The notes under the pieces: model-generated | The model's input: only the letters and a program-made list of their open reading frames with translations | What the model was told of the DNA's origin: nothing | Database searches by the model: none | In this document: in pieces, positions 18,756 to 27,611 of the stretch | Position numbering within the stretch: the first letter of the stretch is position 1 | How the letters are laid out: each line of letters starts with the position of its first letter | Assembly: GCA_018267955.1 (NCBI GenBank) | Contig: JAFDXL010000004.1 | Location: 162,200-226,199, forward strand | Length of the DNA stretch: 64,000 bases | DNA from: Bacteroidota bacterium | GTDB taxonomy: Bacteria; Bacteroidota; Bacteroidia; Chitinophagales; Chitinophagaceae | Direction of reading: 5' to 3' | Made by a program: the position numbers and the translations under genes

Positions 18756-18785
18756 CAAGGGCTGCATATCGATATGCAGCCCTTG
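18756..18785. terminator. Bidirectional terminator, perfect inverted repeat
   Basis: A perfect 30-base inverted repeat (CAAGGGCTGCATATC and its reverse complement) lies between the convergent zincin-like and recQ genes, with an A run on the left side. Confidence 0.8.
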
Positions 18786-18790
18786 TTGTA

Positions 18791-20956
18791 TCAGCTATCT
18801 TTTACCCACTCATAATGCGCCTGTGCTATTTTAATATCGCCGTAAGTATATTCTTCCGGCAATAGATCTTTTAATGGTTTCAGGACATTGGTGAACCCGG
18901 TTTGTTTGATAAGCGCTATAATAGTATCAAGTTTATTCTTAGCCAACAGCTTTGCTGCATTCAATTCGCCACTGGCTATAAATATAGAAAGATGTGCTTC
19001 TATGGTACCTTGCGATAAGTTTCTCTTTATAGCGATCTCTTCAACATTATATCCTTCATTAAATAATGCGAGCGTAGCCTTATGCGTGGCGCTGGCAACA
19101 GGTTTTTCAGTTCGCTCTGCGCGTTCCCGTTTCGGTGATTTAAGATGAATGCGTGATTCCAGGTTATTACCGGAAGCATAGCTCTGCAAAACTTTTAAGA
19201 AAGCCGGGCCGTATTTATTCACCTTATAATCTCCAAACCCCGAAATACGTCTTAACCCATCATGAGTGAGCGGCAGGTAAGTTGCCATGTCAATGAGGGT
19301 ATTATCCCCAACAATAATATAGGCAGGTACATTTTCTGCTTCTGCTATTTCTCTTCTTATTTCTTTCAACTCTGTTAGCAGCTTAGGGTCGTGTTGCGGT
19401 GCAGCTTGTGCACTTACGCTTTCTTCTTTGGGCTTTCTTATTAATAAGACTACTTCCTGTAACCCTTTTAATATCTTGTTACTCGCGTCATTCAATTTCA
19501 ATACGGAATAGGAGCTATCATCCACATCAACCAATCGTTGTTGCAGCATTTGTTTCACAATGCTCTGCCACTCTTCTTTCTTTAAATCTTTACCTACACC
19601 GTATGTCTTCAATTCTTTATGAGCGGGTACAATTTTACTGCTGCTAGACCCTCTGAGGAAATCAATAAGATAATCGGCACCATATTTCTGGCCGGTTCGT
19701 ATCACCGCCGACAATATCTTTTGGGCTTCAATAGTAGCCGTCTTATGCTCCAGGTTACTGAGGCAGTAATCGCAACTGCCACAATATGCAGGGGCATCTT
19801 CCCCAAAATATTGCAGCATATATTGCCTGCGGCAGCCTTCATGCTCCGCAAACTCTTTCATCTGCCACAGTTTCTTTTTAAGGATTGCAGTCTGTGCATT
19901 ATTGTTTTCAACCGTTACAAAACGCATCAGTTTATTGATGTCGCCTCGCGAATAATACAATATGGCATCACCGGGCAAGCCATCCCTACCCGCACGGCCT
20001 GTTTCCTGGTAATAGCCCTCCATATTTTTAGGTACGTCATAGTGCATTACAAAACGTACATTAGGCTTATCTATGCCCATACCAAAGGCTATCGTAGCAA
20101 CTATTATTTTGGTATTATCCCGCAGGAACGATTCCTGTACCCTGCTCCGTTCATCATTGCTCATGCCGGCATGGTAGTGCGATGCACTATAGCCAGCTTC
20201 GCGCAATTTTTCTGCAATGCTTTCCGTATTGGCACGCGATAATGTATAGATGATACCACTATCATCCTTATGCCCCTGCAGGTATTGAGTTATTTGTTCA
20301 AAAACTTTCTGTTTGGGCTGTATATAATAATTGATGTTTGCCCTGTTAAAGCTGGATATGAATATCTCCGGATTTGATAATTGTAGCTTATCAACTATAT
20401 CCCTTTGTGTTATTACATCTGCACTGGCAGTGAGCGCTATCACAGGCACCTGCGGGAACCTAGCCTTTAACGCAGCAAGCCCAAGATACTCAGGCCTGAA
20501 ATCATGCCCCCATTGAGAGATACAGTGCGCCTCATCTATGGCAAACAAAGAGCATTGTACCGTAGCAAGGAAATTCATGAATTGCATGTTATTGCTCATC
20601 AAACGCTCCGGTGCTAAGTACAGCAGCTTTATTTCCTTGTTTCTTACTGCTGCAATGATAGTATTTTGTTCCTGCAGAGATAATGTAGAGTTGAGAAAGG
20701 CAGCCTTAATACCATTGGCATGTAACGCATCCACCTGGTCTTTCATTAATGCTATAAGCGGAGATATAACTACTGTAAGGCCATCTGATAGAACAGCAGG
20801 CACCTGGTAGCAGATAGATTTACCTCCTCCCGTCGGCATGATGGCCATTACATCTTTTCCCGAAAGAACCCTATTTATGATAGCCTCCTGGTTGAGGCGA
20901 AAAGAATCGTAACCGAAAAACTGTTTTAATACCTGGTGAATAGGGTATGCATTCAT
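18791..20956 (-). CDS. recQ: ATP-dependent DNA helicase RecQ
   Basis: A 721-residue superfamily 2 helicase (3'-5') acting in recombination and fork repair. It carries Walker A (MPTGGGKSICYQ), the DEAH box within FAIDEAHCISQWGHDFRPEY, motif IV-VI segments (FGMGIDKPNVRFVMHYD, QETGRAGRDGLPGD) and the Zn-binding Cys cluster of the RQC region (CRRQYMLQYFGE, YCGSCDYC). An HRDC domain follows (NVPAYIIVGDNTLIDMATYL). The C-terminal helix-turn-helix-like segment EGYNVEEIAIKRNLSQGTIE is common in Bacteroidota RecQ. The kinase gene upstream ends five bases before it, so the two are probably cotranscribed. Confidence 0.97.
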   Translation of the reverse strand: MNAYPIHQVLKQFFGYDSFRLNQEAIINRVLSGKDVMAIMPTGGGKSICYQVPAVLSDGLTVVISPLIALMKDQVDALHANGIKAAFLNSTLSLQEQNTIIAAVRNKEIKLLYLAPERLMSNNMQFMNFLATVQCSLFAIDEAHCISQWGHDFRPEYLGLAALKARFPQVPVIALTASADVITQRDIVDKLQLSNPEIFISSFNRANINYYIQPKQKVFEQITQYLQGHKDDSGIIYTLSRANTESIAEKLREAGYSASHYHAGMSNDERSRVQESFLRDNTKIIVATIAFGMGIDKPNVRFVMHYDVPKNMEGYYQETGRAGRDGLPGDAILYYSRGDINKLMRFVTVENNNAQTAILKKKLWQMKEFAEHEGCRRQYMLQYFGEDAPAYCGSCDYCLSNLEHKTATIEAQKILSAVIRTGQKYGADYLIDFLRGSSSSKIVPAHKELKTYGVGKDLKKEEWQSIVKQMLQQRLVDVDDSSYSVLKLNDASNKILKGLQEVVLLIRKPKEESVSAQAAPQHDPKLLTELKEIRREIAEAENVPAYIIVGDNTLIDMATYLPLTHDGLRRISGFGDYKVNKYGPAFLKVLQSYASGNNLESRIHLKSPKRERAERTEKPVASATHKATLALFNEGYNVEEIAIKRNLSQGTIEAHLSIFIASGELNAAKLLAKNKLDTIIALIKQTGFTNVLKPLKDLLPEEYTYGDIKIAQAHYEWVKDS

Positions 20957-20960
20957 TCTA

Positions 20961-21959
20961 CTATGTTTCTTTAATTATCCGTTCACATTCAGCCAACAGC
21001 TCTTGCTTATCTATAGGCACAACCCCTACATGCTCGCAAACCAGCCCTCCGGCAATATTAGAAACTGCAGCCATCACAGCAGCATTCTTAGTCAATGCAT
21101 ATACTATAGATGCGGTAGCTATGACCGTATCGCCTGCGCCTGACACATCCTTAATATCACGTACATGAGAAGGAATTATGGCTGAACTACCATTATTGAA
21201 GTAAACGCCTTTTTCAGAGAGCGTAATAAAAGTGACCTGGTGATTAAGTTCCGTTTTCAAGGCTATATGCACGCTGTTAAGACTCTCTGTATTAAGATCA
21301 TCTAAATTTAAATCCAACCCTTCTCTTACTTCCTTGAGGTTGGGTTTGAATACGGTAACACCTTTATAGGCAAGGAAATTTTTATACTTAGGATCTACAG
21401 TTGTAATAATTCCGATCTCTCCGCAATGTGCTACAAGACGATGAATTACATTTTCTTTGAGAACACCCTTATTGTAGTCTTCAAAAATCACAACATCTGG
21501 TTTCTCGATCTGCAAAAACCGCATCACCATGTCGATGAAAGGATGCTCCTCTTCAATCAGTAAATCATCACACACCTCTTCATCTAAACGCACCACATGC
21601 TTATCCCCGGCTATAATGCGCATTTTGGTAGTAGTGGGACGATACTTGCTCTGCATAATTAAGGAAGTATTGATGCCCGCTTCTGCGGCCAGCTGCAACA
21701 GTTCCAATCCTTCTGTATCATTACCTATTACGCTCGCCAATGTTACTTTGGCACCAAGCGCTTTGCAATTGAGTGCAACATTAGCCGCTCCACCTAACCT
21801 TGCATCTTTATTTTTAACAGAAACCACGGGAACCGGCGCCTCCGGCGACATACGTTCTATTATTCCCCAACGATAGGTATCGAGCATCACATCACCAACC
21901 ACTACTACGTGCAGATGCTGCATATCGTCGAACAGCCTTTCTATATCGTCCTTATTCAT
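20961..21959 (-). CDS. PfkB-family kinase, heptose-7-phosphate kinase (RfaE1)-like
   Basis: A 332-residue ribokinase-fold sugar kinase. VVGDVMLDTYRWGIIERMSP and EAPVPVV at the N-terminus match the kinase domain of HldE/RfaE, which phosphorylates D-glycero-D-manno-heptose-7-phosphate for lipopolysaccharide core synthesis. The nucleotide/catalytic signature is DVSGAGDTVIATASIVYAL with the base Asp in GAGD. The cytidylyltransferase half of HldE is absent, so a separate protein would be needed for the second reaction. It overlaps the permease gene upstream by eight bases. The exact sugar is inferred from the family. Confidence 0.85.
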   Translation of the reverse strand: MNKDDIERLFDDMQHLHVVVVGDVMLDTYRWGIIERMSPEAPVPVVSVKNKDARLGGAANVALNCKALGAKVTLASVIGNDTEGLELLQLAAEAGINTSLIMQSKYRPTTTKMRIIAGDKHVVRLDEEVCDDLLIEEEHPFIDMVMRFLQIEKPDVVIFEDYNKGVLKENVIHRLVAHCGEIGIITTVDPKYKNFLAYKGVTVFKPNLKEVREGLDLNLDDLNTESLNSVHIALKTELNHQVTFITLSEKGVYFNNGSSAIIPSHVRDIKDVSGAGDTVIATASIVYALTKNAAVMAAVSNIAGGLVCEHVGVVPIDKQELLAECERIIKET

Positions 21960-23379
21960 TTGCCCCGCGCTCTCTTTTTTGAAGATATAAATAGATAGGG
22001 ATGCCTATAAGTACGATAACAAGACCTAACATTGTATAGCCCGGTTTAGAAACCAATAACACAACACAAATTACAGCAGCCATTAAAATGTATAATAATG
22101 GTATTACCGGATAGCCAAATGCTTTATAAGGCCTGGGAATATGAGGCTGTGTCTTTCTAAGCCTGAAAATGCCCCAGATGGTCAGTATATAAAAAAGCAA
22201 AACGGTGAAAATGATAAAATCAAGCAGATTACCATACTGACCACTTAAACATAATACCGACGCCCAGATACACTGCATCCACAATGCCTTAGCCGGCACC
22301 CCTTTGGCATTCAGCTTACCTGCAGATGGCAGAAACAAGCCATCCTTCGCCATGGTATAATACACCCGTGCACCTGAAAGTATCAATCCGTTGTTGCAGC
22401 CAAATGTAGATACCATAATGAGGCCGGCTATCAGCCCCGTACCTAATGCACCGAATATCTTTTGCGCCGCGGCAACGGCTACCCTGTCTGCAGGTGCATT
22501 GGCTATTTCTGTAACGCTCAATACGTTCAGGTACATAAAGTTCATAGACACATAAAGCAGTGTAACAACTACAGTACCTATAAAGAGGCTTAGCCCTATA
22601 TTCCGTTCCGGCTTTTTTATCTCCCCGGCAATAAAGGTTACATTATTCCACGCATCGCTGGAAAACAAGGCCCCAACCATAGATACACAAATAGCAATAA
22701 CCAAAGTGTTGGGCGACAGGCTTTCGTGCGTTATAGCGCCACCTTCTGTACCCAGCTTTTTTGCAAACCAGGCCATATCCCAGTTTGCATGTGCAATACC
22801 GACATCCTTTACCCAAATAAATCCAAAGATCACTAAAGCAGCAAGGGCCGCTATTTTGGCAAATGTGAATATGAATTGTATCCATTTACCTCCTTCTACC
22901 CCACGTGTATTGATATAAGTAAGCACCACAATCACTGCAATACCTAATAACTGCGCTGCGGAGATGTGGAAGCCTTCTGCCGTACCTAGTAAAATATTAC
23001 TATCTCCGAGGGAAGGAATAAAATAACCCGTAAACTTTGCGAAGGCTACTCCTACAGCTGCAATGGTACCGGTTTGTATCACCGCGAAAAACGCCCAGCC
23101 ATATAAAAACCCGAACATTTTGCCAAAGGCCTCCCGGAGATATACGTATTGCCCGCCCGCGTGCGGATACATTCCACTCAACTCACCATAGCTAAGCGCT
23201 GCTGATAATGTAATAAAGCCCGAAATAAGCCATACAACAATAAGCCAACCAGCGCTGCCTACATTGCGCGCAATATCAGCACTTACAATAAAGATACCGG
23301 AGCCAATCATGGAGCCAATGACCATCAATGTGCCATCGAGCAGGGTGAGTGACCTGTGAAATGAGTTGTTACTTTCCAA
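21952..23379 (-). CDS. Amino-acid permease (APC superfamily)
   Basis: A 475-residue inner-membrane transporter with about 12 hydrophobic segments. The N-terminal MIGSMIGSGIFIVSADIARN is the APC signature in TM1, followed by PHAGGQYVYLREAFGKMFGF in TM3. It resembles LAT/YfnA-type amino-acid permeases that import amino acids or exchange them. The substrate cannot be told from sequence. It lies 23 bases downstream of the ompH-like gene and overlaps the next kinase gene. Confidence 0.92.
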   Translation of the reverse strand: MESNNSFHRSLTLLDGTLMVIGSMIGSGIFIVSADIARNVGSAGWLIVVWLISGFITLSAALSYGELSGMYPHAGGQYVYLREAFGKMFGFLYGWAFFAVIQTGTIAAVGVAFAKFTGYFIPSLGDSNILLGTAEGFHISAAQLLGIAVIVVLTYINTRGVEGGKWIQFIFTFAKIAALAALVIFGFIWVKDVGIAHANWDMAWFAKKLGTEGGAITHESLSPNTLVIAICVSMVGALFSSDAWNNVTFIAGEIKKPERNIGLSLFIGTVVVTLLYVSMNFMYLNVLSVTEIANAPADRVAVAAAQKIFGALGTGLIAGLIMVSTFGCNNGLILSGARVYYTMAKDGLFLPSAGKLNAKGVPAKALWMQCIWASVLCLSGQYGNLLDFIIFTVLLFYILTIWGIFRLRKTQPHIPRPYKAFGYPVIPLLYILMAAVICVVLLVSKPGYTMLGLVIVLIGIPIYLYLQKRERGANE

Positions 23380-23402
23380 AAGCGAAGTTTTTCAGAAAAA
23401 TA

Positions 23403-24029
23403 CTATTTATTTTTCTTCTCGCCTTCGTTCACCACCGGATTACGCGTATTCATACCTTTCAGTACATCTTCCGTAATATCCAGCGATTTGTTAGCAAACA
23501 TGATAGATCCACCTTTTGAATAAGACAGGATATAGTCAAATTTCTTATCCTTATTATATTCTGCAAGAAATGCATCCAGTTCTGCCTGGAGCTTTTTATT
23601 GAATTCATCCTGCTCTTTTACCAGCTGCACCTGTAAAGCATCTTTCCTTGTCCTGTAGCTTTCATCCATCTGCATCAGGCGCTTTTCGCCGGCGTCTTTT
23701 TCGGCTGGTGTCAGCGTACCGGCATTCATCTTGCGCTGCATGGCAATGTAATCGTTCTGTATTTGCTGTGCGCTCCTTTCCAGTTCTGCCATCATATCCG
23801 CCTGCCTTTTCTCAAACTTTTTCTTTTCAGCTTTCAGATACAGATAATTCGCTTCCAGCGAATCAATATTTACATATGCTATCTTACCGGTGCTATTGAA
23901 AGTTTCCACTGATGTTTTGGTGTTACTTTCTGTAGCTGTCTTTTTATCGTTTTTTGAAAAATGCATACCGAACAATACCAGTACACCTATTAAAGCAAGG
24001 GCGCTAAGCGCAGTTGAAAGGTTCTTCAT
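23403..24029 (-). CDS. OmpH/Skp-family envelope protein
   Basis: A 208-residue protein with one N-terminal membrane segment (ALSALALIGVLVLFGMHF), lacking a clear cleavage site, then GKIAYVNIDSLEANYLYLKA, the typical start of OmpH/Skp domains. Residues about 70-165 are charged, coiled-coil-like helix, as in Skp tentacles that hold unfolded outer-membrane proteins. The C-terminal FDYILSYSKGGSIMFANKSL matches the family. A Skp-like chaperone role in the periplasm is likely; membrane anchoring instead of a soluble form is a variation common in Bacteroidota. A TACTTTTG promoter element lies 32 bases upstream. Confidence 0.87.
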   Translation of the reverse strand: MKNLSTALSALALIGVLVLFGMHFSKNDKKTATESNTKTSVETFNSTGKIAYVNIDSLEANYLYLKAEKKKFEKRQADMMAELERSAQQIQNDYIAMQRKMNAGTLTPAEKDAGEKRLMQMDESYRTRKDALQVQLVKEQDEFNKKLQAELDAFLAEYNKDKKFDYILSYSKGGSIMFANKSLDITEDVLKGMNTRNPVVNEGEKKNK

Positions 24030-24061
24030 GTAGAATAATTTAATTGAGACAGTGCGTGCAA

Positions 24062-24069
24062 CAAAAGTA
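24062..24069 (-). promoter_or_regulatory. Bacteroidota -7 element (TACTTTTG) for the ompH-like gene
   Basis: Exact TAnnTTTG match 32 bases before the ATG at 24029. Confidence 0.5.
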
Positions 24070-24123
24070 ATACCTATATACTAAGATTATGCCCGTATAC
24101 CATCCTAAATTTAATTTAAAAAA

Positions 24124-24152
24124 AAGGCTATCGTAATGAACACGATAGCCTT
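24124..24152 (-). terminator. Intrinsic terminator after tonB
   Basis: An 11-base perfect stem (AAGGCTATCGT paired with ACGATAGCCTT) is followed on the minus strand by a run of eight or more T. It closes the exbB-exbD-exbD-tonB operon. Confidence 0.85.
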
Positions 24153-24174
24153 AAATATTTGATCTATGTATTTA

Positions 24175-24975
24175 CTACTCAAGACGGAAGCTAACAGGTT
24201 GTGTGTAATATACCTTCACCGGCCTACCGTTTTGTTTACCGGGTTTCCATTTAGGCATAGAAGATATTACACGCATCGCTTCTTCTTCACATCCTCCACC
24301 CAGGCGCTTAGAACCAACGATTTTCACATCAGTGATACTACCGTCCTCATTTACGATGAACTGAACACTAACACGTCCTTCGATACCATTTTCCCTGGCA
24401 GCATCAGGATAGCGCATGTTTTTACCCAGGTACTCCATTACGTTGTAAGGAGGTTCCGGCATTTGTTCTACGTATTTGAAGACTTCAGGAGCAGGAGCCT
24501 GTACCACACCGGTACCCGGCTTATCAACCAAACCCGCATCGATACCATTTGGATCACCTGCCTGGGTTGATAACCCGGCTGTTACATCCTTAAGGTCTTT
24601 TTGTTCAGGTGGTTTCTCCTCTTCTTTCACCTCTTCATCCTTCTTGATAACAGGAGGGGTGAATTTTACCGTCGGCTTCACCGGTGGCGGTGGCGGCGGT
24701 GGAGGTGGTGGAGGTGGCTTATTCGGATCTATTGGCGGTGGTTCTGCTAAAGTCACTTCCTTCATCATAGCAACTTCCTTTTTCTCAGTGCTTTTTAACA
24801 CACTTGCCAAAAGGGAGCCGCCCATGGCCAGCGCTACAACACCGAATACAATAAAGCCGGCATTGCGCATACGCTGCGGATATTTCTTACGCAACTCATA
24901 CCCGCCGTATTTTTTATTACGGCCCTCGAACAAGATATCGAGGTAGTCGCTGTTGAGTATTTTATTTATATCCAT
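24175..24975 (-). CDS. tonB: TonB-family energy transducer
   Basis: A 266-residue protein that carries proton-motive energy from the inner membrane to outer-membrane TonB-dependent transporters. A cytoplasmic N-terminal part (about 35 residues) precedes one membrane segment (residues 41-60, FIVFGVVALAMGGSLLASVL). A Pro-rich periplasmic spacer with 12 successive Pro (residues 87-98) and a Lys/Glu-rich stretch follow. The C-terminal TonB domain has YPDAARENGIEGRVSVQFIV and ends in YYTQPVSFRLE. It is the last gene of a classic ExbB-ExbD-ExbD-TonB operon. Confidence 0.95.
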   Translation of the reverse strand: MDINKILNSDYLDILFEGRNKKYGGYELRKKYPQRMRNAGFIVFGVVALAMGGSLLASVLKSTEKKEVAMMKEVTLAEPPPIDPNKPPPPPPPPPPPPVKPTVKFTPPVIKKDEEVKEEEKPPEQKDLKDVTAGLSTQAGDPNGIDAGLVDKPGTGVVQAPAPEVFKYVEQMPEPPYNVMEYLGKNMRYPDAARENGIEGRVSVQFIVNEDGSITDVKIVGSKRLGGGCEEEAMRVISSMPKWKPGKQNGRPVKVYYTQPVSFRLE

Positions 24976-25029
24976 TTTATCTGTTTCCTTTAAAAATTAG
25001 ACGCAAATTCTGTGGTTTTCCATAAAAAT

Positions 25030-25626
25030 TTATTGTGCGCCAACGTTGGCCTGTTCTGTAGCAGTGATAAAATCACGGTCTACCTGGCTAATGTCCACAA
25101 TAGCATAAACCTTTACGTCATTAATGCTCATTTCATCCAGCATATTTACCAGGTCAGAGTAGGTACTATTCGTATCCGGTTTGATAAGGATAGCAGCCTG
25201 ATCTTTGGGCTGAAGAACGCCTTGTGCTTTTAATGCTTCTACGTCTTTTAATTTAGCAATGATCGCATCCCTGATACCATCTTTTTGCTTGAAGTAAGTC
25301 ACTTTAAGCTCAGGTGGCTTTGTAGGATCGTCACCTATACCCTGGTAATAATATATGCGATGGCTCTTGCTGAGCAAAACCGTCATACTTTGGCTGGCTT
25401 TCAGCTTGGTTTGTTCATCTTCCTTAATGTTCTCATCCTTGTAAGGCATGTTTATCTGCATTGTCTTTGGTTTAGACAGTGTAGTGGTAAACATAAAGAA
25501 TGTGATCAAAAGGAAACCGAGATCCACCATTGGCGTAAGATCCACCCTGGTAGATTGCTTTTTACCTTTTTTGACCCCCGGGCCTTTCTTATGTCCCCCC
25601 TGCGAGGAGGTATCCATTTCAGCCAT
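25030..25626 (-). CDS. exbD: ExbD/TolR biopolymer transport protein (second copy)
   Basis: A 198-residue inner-membrane protein. The single membrane segment PMVDLGFLLITFFMFTTTL contains the conserved proton-conducting Asp (TPMVDLGF). The periplasmic region ends with ILIKPDTNSTYSDLVNMLDE, the ExbD peptidoglycan/TonB-contact fold. The N-terminal 20 residues are Lys/Gly rich. It pairs with the other ExbD at 25664 and the ExbB-like protein to drive TonB. Confidence 0.93.
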   Translation of the reverse strand: MAEMDTSSQGGHKKGPGVKKGKKQSTRVDLTPMVDLGFLLITFFMFTTTLSKPKTMQINMPYKDENIKEDEQTKLKASQSMTVLLSKSHRIYYYQGIGDDPTKPPELKVTYFKQKDGIRDAIIAKLKDVEALKAQGVLQPKDQAAILIKPDTNSTYSDLVNMLDEMSINDVKVYAIVDISQVDRDFITATEQANVGAQ

Positions 25627-25663
25627 GGAAAAACTTTTATATAGTTAACTAAATTATTTGTCT

Positions 25664-26332
25664 CTATTGTACCTTATTACCGGTTGCATTCTGCTTCATA
25701 GTATAAGCAGCAGTTCCCGGAGGTACGCCTTTCAACCCTGTTATCAGGTTGAACTTGAAAATTTTCCATCCTTCCAGTGTGCTGATAACCTTCTTGATCT
25801 CAGGATAAGAAGCGTTACCATCTGCTTTGATACAGATACGCAGTTTGGGGTTGGTATTACGTGCTACCCTGATCCATGCAGCCAACTCATTGTTTTCGTT
25901 GGTTACAGAGGTATCTGCAGGTATGCCCGGTGTAGTATTGTTAACAGTCTTTTGCTGATCAGGATCCATATCCAGGTACGACTTCAATTGACTGAACGGC
26001 ACACCCACTGAAGAACCGATAGCGAAAGACAATTTTTCCTGTTGTGTAAGGCCCAGTTTCTTATAATCATCGATGTTGTCGATAAGATCCTTACGCATAT
26101 TCTTATTATCTATAGAGAAGAATATACGGCCCTTGGGATCTACTGTTATCAGCATGATATCAGCATCCGGCAGGGGAATCTCAGATATAGAAGAAGGCGT
26201 TGTTACCGTAACAGGCTCTTCCGGCTTAAATTTTGTTGCCAGCATGAAGAATGTCAGTAGCAGGAAAGCTACGTCGCACATGGCCGTCATATCGACGGTG
26301 GTGCTCTTCCGTGGCATCTTTACTTTAGGCAT
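25664..26332 (-). CDS. exbD: ExbD/TolR biopolymer transport protein (first copy)
   Basis: A 222-residue paralogue of the next gene, with the membrane segment and proton Asp in TVDMTAMCDVAFLLLTFFML. The periplasmic part is longer and contains LRICIKADGNASYPEIKKVI, matching the ExbD C-terminal fold. Two different ExbD proteins in one operon are common in Bacteroidota and are thought to form a mixed dimer inside the ExbB ring. It starts 97 bases after the ExbB-like gene. Confidence 0.92.
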   Translation of the reverse strand: MPKVKMPRKSTTVDMTAMCDVAFLLLTFFMLATKFKPEEPVTVTTPSSISEIPLPDADIMLITVDPKGRIFFSIDNKNMRKDLIDNIDDYKKLGLTQQEKLSFAIGSSVGVPFSQLKSYLDMDPDQQKTVNNTTPGIPADTSVTNENNELAAWIRVARNTNPKLRICIKADGNASYPEIKKVISTLEGWKIFKFNLITGLKGVPPGTAAYTMKQNATGNKVQ

Positions 26333-26429
26333 TGCTTATATTTTTCTTAACTGTTTAGTAATAAGATTCAAAACCGTAGATTTTCCACAAATCTTTTTCA
26401 CAAAACCCAGAAGGCTTATTACCAATCTA

Positions 26430-27263
26430 TTACTTATAGTTAGCAGCAAAACTTTGAGTCAGCGTGAAACCGCTTTCGTCAATACCGTAAGTGATACCGT
26501 CTATCAGTGTAGTGAAGAAGTTGTAGAACACGATAGCCAGGAATGAAGTACCGATACCTAACGCTGTGTTGATCAGGGCTTCAGAGATACCGGCCGCCAG
26601 TGAAGCAGCATCAGGAGCACCTGCAGTTGCCATCGCAGCGAATGAACGGATCATACCCAATACTGTACCAAACAGACCAAGAAGGGTAGCTACAGAAGCG
26701 ATAGTAGAAAGGAACACCAGGTTCTTTTCCAGCATTGGCAGTTCCAGTGCAGTTGCTTCTTCGATCTCTTTTTGGATGCTCAGTACTTTCTGATCTGTTG
26801 CCAACTCGTGGTTGTTAGTCATTTCGCGATATTTTACCAGGCCGGCACGCATTACATTACCTACGCTACCTGCTTGCTTATCGCACTCTGCCAGTGCAGC
26901 ATCCAGGTTTTTATTAGCCAGGTGATATTGAACTTTGCGAACGAACTCAGCAGGGTTTACTTTACCTTTTGCTTTGATGATTGTCAGCGCACGCTCAACG
27001 CAGAAGCTGATCAAAGTAAGCGTTGTACCCATCAGGATAGGTACCACCCAACCGCCTGAGTGCATCGTACCCATAAAATTGGCAGGAACATGCATTTCTG
27101 CATCTTTAAAATTGCTTGGAGAACCAAACCAGAAATTAAATACCAGCTCAGCTACCACTATACAAGCTACTACTATACCTAAATTAATGGCAAAATTGCT
27201 TGAATTTTTGGGCTTGCCTGCATGGCTTTGTGATTTTGAAGCGGCTGTTTTTACGTCTGCCAT
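26430..27263 (-). CDS. exbB: MotA/TolQ/ExbB proton-channel protein
   Basis: A 277-residue inner-membrane protein with at least three membrane segments. The family core is LSTIASVATLLGLFGTVLGM followed by IRSFAAMATAG and GISEALINTALGIGTSFLAI. It forms the ring that lets protons through with ExbD and drives TonB. The N-terminal 25 residues are rich in Lys and Ser, and a first membrane segment starts near residue 25 (FAINLGIVVACIVVAELVF). It is the first gene of its operon, with a TATCTTTG promoter element about 64 bases upstream. Confidence 0.95.
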   Translation of the reverse strand: MADVKTAASKSQSHAGKPKNSSNFAINLGIVVACIVVAELVFNFWFGSPSNFKDAEMHVPANFMGTMHSGGWVVPILMGTTLTLISFCVERALTIIKAKGKVNPAEFVRKVQYHLANKNLDAALAECDKQAGSVGNVMRAGLVKYREMTNNHELATDQKVLSIQKEIEEATALELPMLEKNLVFLSTIASVATLLGLFGTVLGMIRSFAAMATAGAPDAASLAAGISEALINTALGIGTSFLAIVFYNFFTTLIDGITYGIDESGFTLTQSFAANYK

Positions 27264-27611
27264 AATGCTGATTTTTATTAGTTTTTACGTTTTAATTTAC
27301 CTTTAATGACAATATATACGTGAGGTGCAAAGATAGAAGTACGCTGTAAAAAAACAACTTGGCCTTTTACTTTTTCTCAGAAACTTAATACTACTTACAA
27401 ACCCGTGACACACATAGCTTTCGTATGAAAATGTACTCTTATCTGACACGTATAAGGGCGGCAAGTTATTAATTTTTAATCCTAACCACCAATACCTCTT
27501 CAGGATTTTAACATTTGTTAATAAACGCGATTTTCTACATATGTATTATATCCGGGTTAACATGCTGACACTAACCAGACAATTATTTAGTTAATTGCTT
27601 ATTTTGGCTGC
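27264..27611. other. Intergenic region between divergent exbB and MFS genes (348 bases)
   Basis: AT-rich divergent region. It holds a minus-strand -7 element at 27328-27335 for exbB and a near-match TTATTTTG just before the MFS start. I see no small gene, tRNA or strong hairpin in it. Confidence 0.6.
27328..27335 (-). promoter_or_regulatory. Bacteroidota -7 element (TATCTTTG) for the exbB operon
   Basis: Exact TAnnTTTG match 64 bases before the exbB ATG. Confidence 0.5.

Noticed and set aside
24682..24717. Possible CRISPR or microsatellite array
   Set aside because: It is the Pro-codon run of tonB; there are no spacers or longer repeats.
27264..27611. Possible small RNA gene in the exbB-MFS gap
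   Set aside because: No promoter plus terminator pair or stable hairpin was seen apart from the divergent promoters.
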